Assembly: GCA_003222375.1 (NCBI GenBank)
Contig: QHVX01000140.1
Span: 1-9,430 of the forward strand
Direction: 5' to 3'
DNA length: 9,430 bases
DNA from: Acidobacteriota bacterium
GTDB taxonomy: Bacteria; Acidobacteriota; Thermoanaerobaculia; Gp7-AA8
The notes beneath the pieces are model-generated. The model was not told where the DNA came from. It searched no databases and saw nothing but the letters and a program-made list of their open reading frames with translations. Positions 1-5,929 of this stretch are shown in pieces. The translations under genes and the position numbers were made by a program. How positions within the stretch are numbered: position 1 is the first letter of the stretch; each line of letters opens with the position of its first letter.

Positions 1-930
1 TCGCGCACGATTCACACGTCTTTGCTGCAGGCAGTCGCATCGCGGATCAGCGACTACCGCAAGTTGCTGCCACTCTTTCCGCGCGCGGTGCGGGCCTGGG
101 ATCTTTCTCGATTCGATCTCGTCATCTCATCGAGCCACTGCGTTGCGAAGGGCGTCGACGTCCGCGGCAAGCCGCATCTCTGCTATTGCCACACGCCGAT
201 GCGCTACATCTGGGATCGATTCGACGACTACTTCCCGCCATCGCGTCCGATCTTGCGGGCGGGCGTGTCGCTGTTCGCACCGAGCTTGCGGCGATGGGAT
301 GTGGCGACTGCGAAGGATGTCACGCGCTTTGTAGCGAACTCGGACTTTGTACGCGGTCGCATCCAGAAGTACTACGGCCGCGAGGCCGAGGTGATTCATC
401 CGTTCGTGAATGAGGTGTTTTTCGCCGCGCCGCTGCGTAAAGATCGCGAAGACTTCGATCTGATCATCTCCGCTCTCGTGCCGTACAAGCGACTCGACCT
501 CCCGCTGGGGACGGGTCGCAAAACAGTCGTGATCGGAGATGGTCCGATGCGAAAGCGTTGGCAGTCGCGTGCCGGGCCCAACGTTACGTTCACCGGCGCC
601 GTATCGAGAGAGGTGATCCTCGATCATCTGTCGCGTGCGCGTGTGCTCATCCTGCCGGGCGTGGAGGACTTCGGCATCACGCCCGTCGAAGCCATGGCCC
701 TGGGCACTCCCGTTGTCGCGCTTCGCGCGGGGGGCGCACTCGATTCGGTGGTCGAGAACCGCACCGGAATTTTCTTCGATGAGCCCGTGGTAGATTCGCT
801 TCGGCGGGCGCTCGAGGCAGCCGACGCCGGCCGATGGGACCGACAGGCGATTCGCGAGCACGCCGCTGCGTTTTCGCGTGATCGCTTTCACAAACAACTC
901 ATGAACGCTCTCCGGCAGGTCGCGGCTTGA
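1..930 (+). CDS. Family 4 glycosyltransferase, 5'-truncated by window edge
   Basis: A retaining, nucleotide-sugar-dependent glycosyltransferase of the GT4/group 1 type, probably adding a sugar to a lipid-linked polysaccharide precursor at the cytoplasmic membrane face. The reading frame is open from base 1, reading RTIHTSLLQ. In relatives this stretch lies some 50 residues into the protein, so a TTG at 22 is probably internal and the true start lies outside the window. Visible are the acceptor-domain signature HLCYCHTPMRYIWD, the hinge-region VPYKR and VIGDGP motifs, and the donor-binding E-x7-E motif EDFGITPVE (residues 222-230 counted from base 1), followed by AMALGTPVVA. The stretch between VPYKR and VIGDGP looks about four residues shorter than I remember for close relatives. 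The gene overlaps the next by 4 nt (TTGA), suggesting co-translation with the initiating transferase. Family is confident; the sugar and linkage cannot be read from sequence. Confidence 0.9.
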   Translation, partial: SRTIHTSLLQAVASRISDYRKLLPLFPRAVRAWDLSRFDLVISSSHCVAKGVDVRGKPHLCYCHTPMRYIWDRFDDYFPPSRPILRAGVSLFAPSLRRWDVATAKDVTRFVANSDFVRGRIQKYYGREAEVIHPFVNEVFFAAPLRKDREDFDLIISALVPYKRLDLPLGTGRKTVVIGDGPMRKRWQSRAGPNVTFTGAVSREVILDHLSRARVLILPGVEDFGITPVEAMALGTPVVALRAGGALDSVVENRTGIFFDEPVVDSLRRALEAADAGRWDRQAIREHAAAFSRDRFHKQLMNALRQVAA

Positions 931-2336
931 TCGAAAAGAAACATCGCGCGCTGGCGTCGATTTACCTCATCAACGATGCGGTGGCGTCGAACCTCGCCAT
1001 GCTGGCGGCGTGGTTTCTCAGATTCCACGTCGAGGTCGTCCCGGTGACCAAGGGGATGCAGGAGATCGAGATCTACCTGAGCATCCTTCCTATCATCACG
1101 ATCGTCTTCCCGCTCGCGTTCGCGGTGCAGGGTCTGTATCGCATCCGCCCGACGCGGTCGAAGGCGGAGGAGTGGATGTCGGTCGCGATCGGTTCGGTGG
1201 TCGCGACGGTGGTTCTGTCCGGCGTGCTCCTGTGGATCCGCCCGCCGAAGCGGCCCGACGTCCTCTACTCGCGCGCAACGCTCGGCATCTTCATGTTGTG
1301 CGCGATTCTCTTTGTCATCTTCGGACGCGGCGTCGTTCGATTCGTCACCGAGCGCCGTCACCGCGCCGGGAAGAGCCTCGATCGCGTGCTGATTGCCGGA
1401 AACGGCGAGCTGGCGCGGGCGGTCGTCGAGCGCATGCGCTCGCACGCCGAGCTCGGATTCCGAATCGTCGGCTATCTCCGCAATGGCGGAGACGATCTCC
1501 TCCCTGATCTCGAATGTTTCGGAGCGATCGACGACGCCGAGCGGGTGATCGAGGAGCAATCGATCGATCATGTCTTTGTCGCGCTGCCGCATGCATCGTC
1601 ACAGACGATGACGGCGCTCCTCGACCGCCTCGTTCGCTGCGTCGTGTCGATTCACGTCGTTCCGGACCTCCTGCAGTTCATGGTTTTGCGATCGCGCGTC
1701 GAGGACATCGACGGCCTTCCGACGATCAACCTTTCAGAGACGCCATTGGAAGGATGGAGCCGGTTCGTGAAGCGCGGCTTCGATCTGGTCGTCGCCGCCG
1801 CGGCGTTGATCGTCTTCTCGCCGCTGATGCTGCTCATCGCGCTTGCCATCCGGCTGGAAGGTCGCGGTCCGATTTTCTATCGGCAAGTGCGAATGGGACT
1901 CGACGGCAAGCCGTTCAACATCGTCAAGTTTCGATCGATGAAAGTCGGCGCGGAGAGCGATACCGGCGCGAAATGGGCCGAGCCGGACGATCCGCGGCGC
2001 ACGCGCGTCGGGCGGCTGATCCGCGCCTGGTCGCTCGACGAGCTCCCCCAGCTCTTCAACGTTCTCCTGGGCGACATGAGCGTGGTCGGACCGCGCCCCG
2101 AGCGGCCTCAATTCGTACAACAATTTCGTGCTGAATTTCCGCACTACATGCTGCGGCACAAAGTTCGCGCCGGCATGACCGGGTGGGCCCAGGTCCACGG
2201 CTGGCGCGGCAACACCTCCGTGCGCATGCGCATCGAGCACGACCTCTACTACATCGAGAACTGGTCCCTGCTGCTAGACCTCAAAATCCTCTTCATGACC
2301 GTGATCCACGGCCTGCGGCATGAGAACGCGTACTAG
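927..2336 (+). CDS. Undecaprenyl-phosphate sugar phosphotransferase (WcaJ/WbaP-like)
   Basis: A polyisoprenyl-phosphate hexose-1-phosphate transferase that starts exopolysaccharide or O-antigen repeat synthesis by moving sugar-1-phosphate from a UDP-sugar to undecaprenyl phosphate. The 469 residues match the long three-part family. There are about four N-terminal membrane segments (roughly 12-32, 47-70, 86-105, 115-137). A Rossmann-like CoA-binding_3 domain follows (about 150-245, with AGNGELA). The C-terminal bacterial sugar transferase domain (about 280-469) starts with KRGFDL and a membrane helix (283-308). Catalytic-domain motifs are KFRSM (334-338), SLDELPQ with the Asp371-Glu372 dyad of this superfamily, and VVGPRPERP. 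The TTG start overlaps the previous stop as TTGA and no better in-frame start is nearby; the Shine-Dalgarno is weak, as expected for a coupled gene. Glucose is the commonest substrate in this family, but galactose or another sugar is possible. Confidence 0.93.
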   Translation: MIEKKHRALASIYLINDAVASNLAMLAAWFLRFHVEVVPVTKGMQEIEIYLSILPIITIVFPLAFAVQGLYRIRPTRSKAEEWMSVAIGSVVATVVLSGVLLWIRPPKRPDVLYSRATLGIFMLCAILFVIFGRGVVRFVTERRHRAGKSLDRVLIAGNGELARAVVERMRSHAELGFRIVGYLRNGGDDLLPDLECFGAIDDAERVIEEQSIDHVFVALPHASSQTMTALLDRLVRCVVSIHVVPDLLQFMVLRSRVEDIDGLPTINLSETPLEGWSRFVKRGFDLVVAAAALIVFSPLMLLIALAIRLEGRGPIFYRQVRMGLDGKPFNIVKFRSMKVGAESDTGAKWAEPDDPRRTRVGRLIRAWSLDELPQLFNVLLGDMSVVGPRPERPQFVQQFRAEFPHYMLRHKVRAGMTGWAQVHGWRGNTSVRMRIEHDLYYIENWSLLLDLKILFMTVIHGLRHENAY

Positions 2337-2348
2337 ACGTATTAGAAT
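2320..2348 (+). promoter_or_regulatory. Candidate sigma-70-type promoter for the DUF4410-like operon
   Basis: ATGAGA (2320-2325) matches the -35 consensus at four of six positions. TAGAAT (2343-2348) matches the -10 consensus at five of six, with a 17-nt spacer. It lies at the end of the transferase gene and would start RNA near 2355, about 26 nt before the next ATG. The motif match is direct; activity is inferred. Confidence 0.35.
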
Positions 2349-2368
2349 TAGCGTTCCACAAAACGAAG

Positions 2369-2374
2369 AGGAGG
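2369..2374 (+). promoter_or_regulatory. Strong Shine-Dalgarno for the DUF4410-like gene
   Basis: AGGAGG sits 6 nt upstream of the ATG at 2381. It is the strongest ribosome binding site in the window, fixes the start of the secreted protein, and suggests a well-expressed first gene of an operon. Confidence 0.8.
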
Positions 2375-2380
2375 AGATTC

Positions 2381-3004
2381 ATGAGACCACGCAGTCTTCT
2401 CGTGCTGATTGTTGTTCTCGCCGTTATTGCTCCATCCGTTTACGCCCGCGGAAAGAAACCCGCCCCGACCGCGCCGGGGACGTACAAGGAGTGGGGTCAG
2501 GACATCGATCAGATCGAGATCATCAAGACGTTCAGGATTCAGGACTACGACAAGATCATCGTGCAGCCCTTCGACACGACCAAGGCGCCGCTTCCCGACA
2601 AGAAGGAGAAGTGGTACGGCACGATGAAGAGTGCGCTGGCCGCGTACACCGAATGGTTCATGGAAGGTTTTCAACCTGAGCTGAAGACGAAGGCCGACGT
2701 CGAGGAGTCGAGCTCGGCGCCGAAGACGTCGAAGACGCTAATCATCCGCGGCGTGGTCGACAGCATGGATCCCGGCTCGCGGGCCGGCCGTTACTGGGGT
2801 GGCTTTGGCGCAGGTGCGGCGTCGAGCAAGGCGACGTTCGAAATCGTTGACGCGAAGAGCGGCAAAGTGCTCGCGGTCGTCACGCAGGCGCGCCGGGCCG
2901 CCGGCACATTCAAAGGCGGCGGTGGCAGCGACCTGGAAGTGATGCGCGACAGCGTCCACGCGATGGCCAAGGACATCGCGCACGTCCTCGACACGTTTGT
3001 TTGA
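2381..3004 (+). CDS. Secreted DUF4410-like protein
   Basis: A 207-residue exported protein of unknown function. Residues 1-22 form a classic signal peptide: basic MRPR, hydrophobic LLVLIVVLAVIA, and a likely cleavage after SVYA. There is no lipobox cysteine. The mature part has a strand-like segment YDKIIVQPF (about 57-64), then IIRGVVDSMDPGSRAGRYWGG (within 121-141), GFGAGAASSKATFEIVDAKS, and GKVLAVVTQARRAAGTF. The pattern of a 'hydrophobic-G-x-V...PGSRA.R...G.GAG....V...D...GKVL' run resembles the DUF4410 family of periplasmic or outer-membrane-associated proteins; I give this family call from memory. The start is set by ATG 2381 with AGGAGG 6 nt upstream. The stop overlaps the next ATG by one base (TGATG), so it is probably the first gene of a three-gene operon. 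Its biochemical role is unknown. Confidence 0.8.
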   Translation: MRPRSLLVLIVVLAVIAPSVYARGKKPAPTAPGTYKEWGQDIDQIEIIKTFRIQDYDKIIVQPFDTTKAPLPDKKEKWYGTMKSALAAYTEWFMEGFQPELKTKADVEESSSAPKTSKTLIIRGVVDSMDPGSRAGRYWGGFGAGAASSKATFEIVDAKSGKVLAVVTQARRAAGTFKGGGGSDLEVMRDSVHAMAKDIAHVLDTFV

Positions 3005-3393
3005 TGGCCGGTTATTCGGGGACGCCTCTCGCGCAGAAGCTCGGAATCAAACCGGGTTCCAGGCTCTTCGTCGAAGGCGCCCCCGATCACTATCCCTCTG
3101 ACGGCGCGACGATCGCCCGCACCGTCTCGGATCGCGTCGACATCATTCATCTCTTCACGAAAAGCGTGAACGATCTCGCCTCGAAGCTGCGACGCTACCG
3201 ATCGAAGATGCGCGATGACGCGATGGTGTGGGTCTCGTGGCCCAAGAAATCGTCGAAGGTCCCCACCGACATCACCGAGGATGTGATTCGCACCGTGGCG
3301 TTGCCGATGGGGTTCGTCGATATCAAAGTGTGCGCCGTCGATGACGTATGGTCCGGCCTGAAGCTGGTCATCCGGCGCGAGAATCGATCATGA
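3004..3393 (+). CDS. DUF3052 family protein
   Basis: A 129-residue, probably cytoplasmic protein with no signal peptide or membrane segment. It matches the DUF3052 pattern along its whole length: N-terminal GYSGTPLAQKLGIKPG (3-18), central VWVSWPKKSSK (75-85) followed by PTDITEDVIR (87-96), and C-terminal VDIKVCAVDDVWSGLK (105-120). No biochemical function is established that I know of; the fold has no visible catalytic motif. The ATG at 3004 is preferred over an in-frame TTG at 3001, because the preceding stop and this start share a base (TGATG), a standard coupling arrangement. The stop overlaps the next gene as ATGA. Lying between two secreted-protein genes, it may act in the same process, but that is inferred only from the overlaps. 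Confidence 0.88.
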   Translation: MAGYSGTPLAQKLGIKPGSRLFVEGAPDHYPSDGATIARTVSDRVDIIHLFTKSVNDLASKLRRYRSKMRDDAMVWVSWPKKSSKVPTDITEDVIRTVALPMGFVDIKVCAVDDVWSGLKLVIRRENRS

Positions 3394-3842
3394 AGAAACT
3401 CTTGATTCTGGCGTTACTCACCGTTCCGGCATTCGCGGCGACGCGCGGCACGCCCGCCGAGGCGAAGGCGATGCTCGCGAAGGCGGTCGCGCATTACAAG
3501 AAAGTCGGTCGCACCCAGGCGATCGCGGACTTCAACAGCGGAAGCTCGCCCTGGAAGGATCGCGACTTGTACGTCTGGTGCACCACTTCCGACGGCGTCA
3601 TTCGCGCGAATGCGGGCTTCCCGACATTCGTCGGCAGCTCGACAGCTACCTGGAAAGATGTCACCGGCAAGTCCCTCGGCAAGGCGACGTGGGACGCCCT
3701 GAAGAAAAGGAACAACGGCTCGATCCAGTACCAATGGATCAATCCCGTGACCCGCAAGATGGAGCCGAAGATCAGCTTTTTCGAAAAGGTGGCGAACGAT
3801 CTAGCCTGCAGCGTCGGAGCGTACAACGCGCCGCGTCAATGA
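3390..3842 (+). CDS. Secreted stand-alone Cache-domain protein
   Basis: A 150-residue protein with a signal peptide (MKKLLILALLTVPAFA, cleavage likely after residue 16 or 17) and one small-molecule-sensing Cache domain filling the rest. The pattern matches the sCache_2 type seen in chemoreceptors and histidine kinases: TPAEAKAMLAKAVAHYKKVG (21-40), DRDLYVWC (57-64), a 'GxxxANxGxP..VG' run (69-82), a tryptophan-rich WKDVTGKSLGKATWD, and YQWINPVTRKMEPK (114-127). There is no transmembrane anchor or signalling domain after it, so it is a soluble periplasmic binding or sensing module, not a receptor. The ATG at 3390 overlaps the previous TGA (ATGA); an in-frame upstream start at 3348 is rejected because it would bury the signal peptide. 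Cys64 and Cys140 could pair after export. Its 3' end overlaps the convergent toxin gene by 7 nt. Confidence 0.85.
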   Translation: MKKLLILALLTVPAFAATRGTPAEAKAMLAKAVAHYKKVGRTQAIADFNSGSSPWKDRDLYVWCTTSDGVIRANAGFPTFVGSSTATWKDVTGKSLGKATWDALKKRNNGSIQYQWINPVTRKMEPKISFFEKVANDLACSVGAYNAPRQ

Positions 3843-4204
3843 AGATAGATGACGCCGTCGATCCCAGCGAAGTCCGAATCGGTTGTGATCAGTTCAGCGT
3901 CAAACAGGCGGGCGGTGGCGAGCATGACGGCATCCGCCATCGCGAGGCGGTGGGCCAGACTCAGATCTGCGGCCGTCAGCGCAATCTGCTCGGTCAAGGC
4001 GATCAGATGCGTTCTCTTCATTGTTGCGACGGCAGCTAAGGCAGCTTCTTCTGACCGCTCGCGTTTCATCCATTTGTACACCTCGTAAAGCGCGAGTGTC
4101 GGCGTGAGAACGTTTGCCGGTTGTCGCAGGCGGCCGGCAAATTCACTCGCGTAAGTCCCTTCACCGAAGAATTCCAGCCAACCGGACGAATCGAGGACGA
4201 TCAA
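3836..4204 (-). CDS. vapC: PIN-domain ribonuclease toxin (VapC family)
   Basis: A 122-residue PIN-domain protein, the usual size for VapC toxins, which cut tRNA, rRNA or mRNA using Mg2+ or Mn2+ held by acidic residues. The four conserved acids are visible: Asp5 in MIVLDSSGW, Glu41 in LALYEVYKW, Asp91 in AMADAVMLATA, and Asp109 in LITTDSDF, so the active site looks intact. The start is TTG at 4204, overlapping the antitoxin stop as TTGA. An AAGGA Shine-Dalgarno 6 nt upstream supports this start. The order antitoxin-then-toxin with a 4-nt overlap is the standard toxin-antitoxin layout. A weak TTG start coupled to the antitoxin would keep toxin output low. The RNA target cannot be predicted. Confidence 0.9.
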   Translation of the reverse strand: MIVLDSSGWLEFFGEGTYASEFAGRLRQPANVLTPTLALYEVYKWMKRERSEEAALAAVATMKRTHLIALTEQIALTAADLSLAHRLAMADAVMLATARLFDAELITTDSDFAGIDGVIYLH

Positions 4205-4407
4205 AAACGGTCCTTCTTTTCCCGGAATCCAGTCGTGCGAATCCCGCGCGCAAATCCTCGCATGGAGGAAATGGGTCGTTCTGGAACGAGGATCACCAAA
4301 CCTCCCTTGGAAATGACTTGCATCTCCTGACCCGGTTTCAAGCCCATCTGCTCCCGCACTTCTTTCGGAATCACGACTTGGTAACCCATTCTTTCGATCG
4401 ATCGCAA
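4201..4407 (-). CDS. vapB: AbrB/MazE-fold antitoxin (VapB type)
   Basis: A 68-residue antitoxin. Residues 1-43 are a swapped-hairpin AbrB/SpoVT DNA-binding domain (IERMGYQVVIPKEVREQMGL, KPGQEMQVISKGGLVILVP). The basic tail, 44-68, contains LRG-like MRGFARG and a final REKKDRF, as in antitoxins that wrap around PIN toxins. It should bind VapC and repress its own operon through the upstream DNA. The TTG start at 4407 gives MRSIERMGYQVVIP, the normal spacing of the first strand before the VVIPKE motif. An ATG at 4389 (residue 7) is possible but would remove the first beta strand. However, a candidate -10 box sits directly before the TTG, so a transcript from it would begin within the TTG-started frame. 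The start is therefore uncertain. Confidence 0.87.
   Translation of the reverse strand: MRSIERMGYQVVIPKEVREQMGLKPGQEMQVISKGGLVILVPERPISSMRGFARGIRTTGFREKKDRF
4211..4215 (-). promoter_or_regulatory. Shine-Dalgarno for the TTG-initiated toxin
   Basis: On the minus strand AAGGA lies 6 nt before the TTG at 4204, inside the antitoxin's last codons. It supports TTG as the toxin start and fits translational coupling. Confidence 0.65.
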
Positions 4408-4408
4408 A

Positions 4409-4437
4409 ATTGTACTACGCCTACTTCGACAGTTAAA
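4409..4437 (-). promoter_or_regulatory. Candidate promoter for the vapBC pair
   Basis: On the minus strand TACAAT (4409-4414) matches the -10 consensus at five of six positions. TTTAAC (4432-4437) is a weak -35 (three of six) with a 17-nt spacer. Transcription would begin near 4402, inside the TTG-started antitoxin frame, and would fit an ATG start at 4389. Inferred from motif match only. Confidence 0.35.
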
Positions 4438-4438
4438 C
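4410..4438 (+). promoter_or_regulatory. Weak candidate promoter for hemL, overlapping the vapBC one
   Basis: On the plus strand TTGTAC (4410-4415) and TTAAAC (4433-4438), 17 nt apart, each match consensus at three of six positions. They occupy almost the same bases as the minus-strand boxes. The predicted RNA start is about at the hemL ATG, and no Shine-Dalgarno is visible before it. This is a weak motif match and could be chance. Confidence 0.2.
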
Positions 4439-4445
4439 TCGCGGC

Positions 4446-5744
4446 ATGGGTAAGCAATCCGAAGCGCTCTTCCAGCGCGCGCAGGAGATCATTCCGGGCG
4501 GCGTGAACTCTCCCGTCCGCGCTTTTCGTGCCGTCGGCGGCACGCCGCCCTTTATCGAGCAGGGACAAGGCTCGCGCATCTTCGACGCCGACAATCTCCA
4601 GTACATCGACTGTGTCTCCTCCTGGGGTCCCATGATCCTCGGCCACGGCCACCGATACGTCGTCGAGGCCGTGAAGCGCGCCGCTACGCGCGGGTTTTCC
4701 TTCGGCGCCCCGACCCTTGGTGAAGTCGAGCTGGCGGAGATGGTCATCGCCGCGATGCCATCGATCGAGATGCTCCGCCTCGTGAACTCCGGAACGGAAG
4801 CGACGATGAGTGCACTGCGACTGGCGCGCGCAGCCACCGGACGAAAAAAAATTCTCAAGTTCGACGGCGGCTATCACGGCCACGTCGATTCACTCCTGGT
4901 CAAAGCCGGATCGGGTGGCGCGACGTTCGGCATCCCCGATTCCGCCGGCATTCCCGAAGACGTTACGAAACTCACGATCAGCGTGCCCTACAACCACCTC
5001 GACGCCGTCACGCATGCGATGGACGAACACGGCGACGACGTCGCGGCGATCATCGTCGAGCCGGTCGCGGGCAACATGGGCTGCGTTCCACCTGCCGAAG
5101 GTTTTCTGCAGGGCTTGCGTCAGATCTGCGACGAGCGCGGCGCGCTCCTGATCTTCGACGAAGTGATGACCGGTTTTCGCGTGGCGTATGGCGGCGCGCA
5201 GTCGCTCTACGGCGTCAAACCCGACATCACCACACTCGGCAAGATCATCGGCGGCGGAATGCCGATCGGCGCCTACGGCGGCACGAAGAAAGTGATGCAG
5301 CTGGTCGCACCGCTCGGCCCGGTCTATCAGGCGGGGACGCTGTCAGGAAATCCCCTCGCGGTCGCGGCCGGCAAATCGACGCTGGGCGTTTTGAAAAACT
5401 CGTCGATCTATCGCGATCTCGAAGAACGCAGCGCGGAGTTCGAGCACGGCGTGCGGCGCTCGGCAGAGAAGCACAGCGTACCGATCACGTTCAACCGGGT
5501 CGGATCGATGTGGACCATTTTTTTCACCGAGGGCCCGGTGACCGATTATGAGTCGGCCAACCGGTCGAACCGCGACAAATTCGCGCGCTTCTTCCACGTC
5601 ATGCTGGCCGAGGGTGTCTATCTGCCGCCGTCGCAGATGGAGGCCGCGTTCTTCTCGGCCGCGCACGCGAAGAAGGACATCCTGCAGCTCATCGAGCGCG
5701 CCGACCGCGGTTTGAAGAAGGTGGCGTGGGAGTTCGAGAAGTAA
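4446..5744 (+). CDS. hemL: Glutamate-1-semialdehyde 2,1-aminomutase
   Basis: A PLP enzyme that converts glutamate-1-semialdehyde to 5-aminolevulinate in the C5 route to haem and other tetrapyrroles. The 432 residues match the family's usual length. Motifs run in order: QEIIPGGVNSPVRAF (13-27) with the family's substrate-gating start, NSGTEATMSALRLAR (114-128), FDGGYHGHVDSLLVKAGSG (139-157), EPVAGNMG (205-212), LLIFDEVMTGFR (234-245, Asp238 contacting the PLP ring nitrogen), TLGKIIGGGMPIGAYGG (Lys266, the Schiff-base lysine), and GTLSGNPLA. The NSPVRAF and VKAGSG signatures separate it from ordinary class III aminotransferases. It is a single-gene unit: divergent from vapB with 38 nt between the starts, and followed by a hairpin terminator. 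No Shine-Dalgarno precedes the ATG, so it may be leaderless or weakly initiated. Confidence 0.97.
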   Translation: MGKQSEALFQRAQEIIPGGVNSPVRAFRAVGGTPPFIEQGQGSRIFDADNLQYIDCVSSWGPMILGHGHRYVVEAVKRAATRGFSFGAPTLGEVELAEMVIAAMPSIEMLRLVNSGTEATMSALRLARAATGRKKILKFDGGYHGHVDSLLVKAGSGGATFGIPDSAGIPEDVTKLTISVPYNHLDAVTHAMDEHGDDVAAIIVEPVAGNMGCVPPAEGFLQGLRQICDERGALLIFDEVMTGFRVAYGGAQSLYGVKPDITTLGKIIGGGMPIGAYGGTKKVMQLVAPLGPVYQAGTLSGNPLAVAAGKSTLGVLKNSSIYRDLEERSAEFEHGVRRSAEKHSVPITFNRVGSMWTIFFTEGPVTDYESANRSNRDKFARFFHVMLAEGVYLPPSQMEAAFFSAAHAKKDILQLIERADRGLKKVAWEFEK

Positions 5745-5748
5745 AACC

Positions 5749-5773
5749 CCGAGCCTCGCAATGCGAGGCTCGG
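5749..5773. terminator. Hairpin terminator between hemL and ftcD, probably two-way
   Basis: A perfect 11-bp stem, CCGAGCCTCGC / GCGAGGCTCGG, encloses a 3-nt loop (AAT). It begins 5 nt after the hemL stop. Reading on the minus strand, the stem is followed by GG then TTTT, a short U tract. On the plus strand it is followed by ATTCATACTTT, a poor U tract. The two flanking genes converge here, so it can serve both. A second perfect hairpin, GATTCA / TGAATC with a 5-nt loop (5773-5789), abuts it. Confidence 0.75.
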
Positions 5774-5825
5774 ATTCATACTTTGAATCAGTGTGACCTT
5801 TTTCGAACGCGACCACGAGCTGCGC

Positions 5826-5899
5826 GTCACCCTGAGCGGAGCGAAGGGTCTCAAGTGACACCTGCATCGTCCGAGATCCTTCGCTGCGCTCAGGATGAC
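5826..5899. repeat. Dispersed-type inverted repeat (PERSEGS family)
   Basis: Two 27-base arms, 5826-5852 and 5873-5899, are inverted copies matching at 24 of 27 positions across a 20-nt spacer. The arm core is CCTGAGCGGAGCGAAGGGTC, itself partly palindromic. From general knowledge, close variants of this sequence recur between genes in many environmental bacterial genomes and are often mistranslated as HPERSEGS or LRSAQGD. It is non-coding here and could form a long hairpin. Confidence 0.85.
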
Positions 5900-5929
5900 G
5901 CGGGTGCTTCATCGCCGCGCCACGCTACT

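Noticed and set aside
888..1592. A 234-codon open frame on the minus strand
   Set aside because: It is antisense to the clearly real sugar-phosphate transferase and its translation is a low-complexity Arg/Asp/Glu-rich shadow.
3348..3389. Upstream start for the Cache protein at 3348
   Set aside because: It would put 14 residues before MKKLLILALL and bury the signal peptide; ATG 3390 forms a normal ATGA overlap with the previous stop.
5826..5899. CRISPR or transposon end
   Set aside because: There are only two inverted arms with a 20-nt spacer and no repeated direct units, no cas gene and no transposase, so it is a dispersed palindromic repeat.
5343..5912. A 189-codon minus-strand frame beginning HPRHPERSEGS
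   Set aside because: It starts in the dispersed repeat and runs antisense to hemL; the PERSEGS residues are the usual mistranslation of that repeat.
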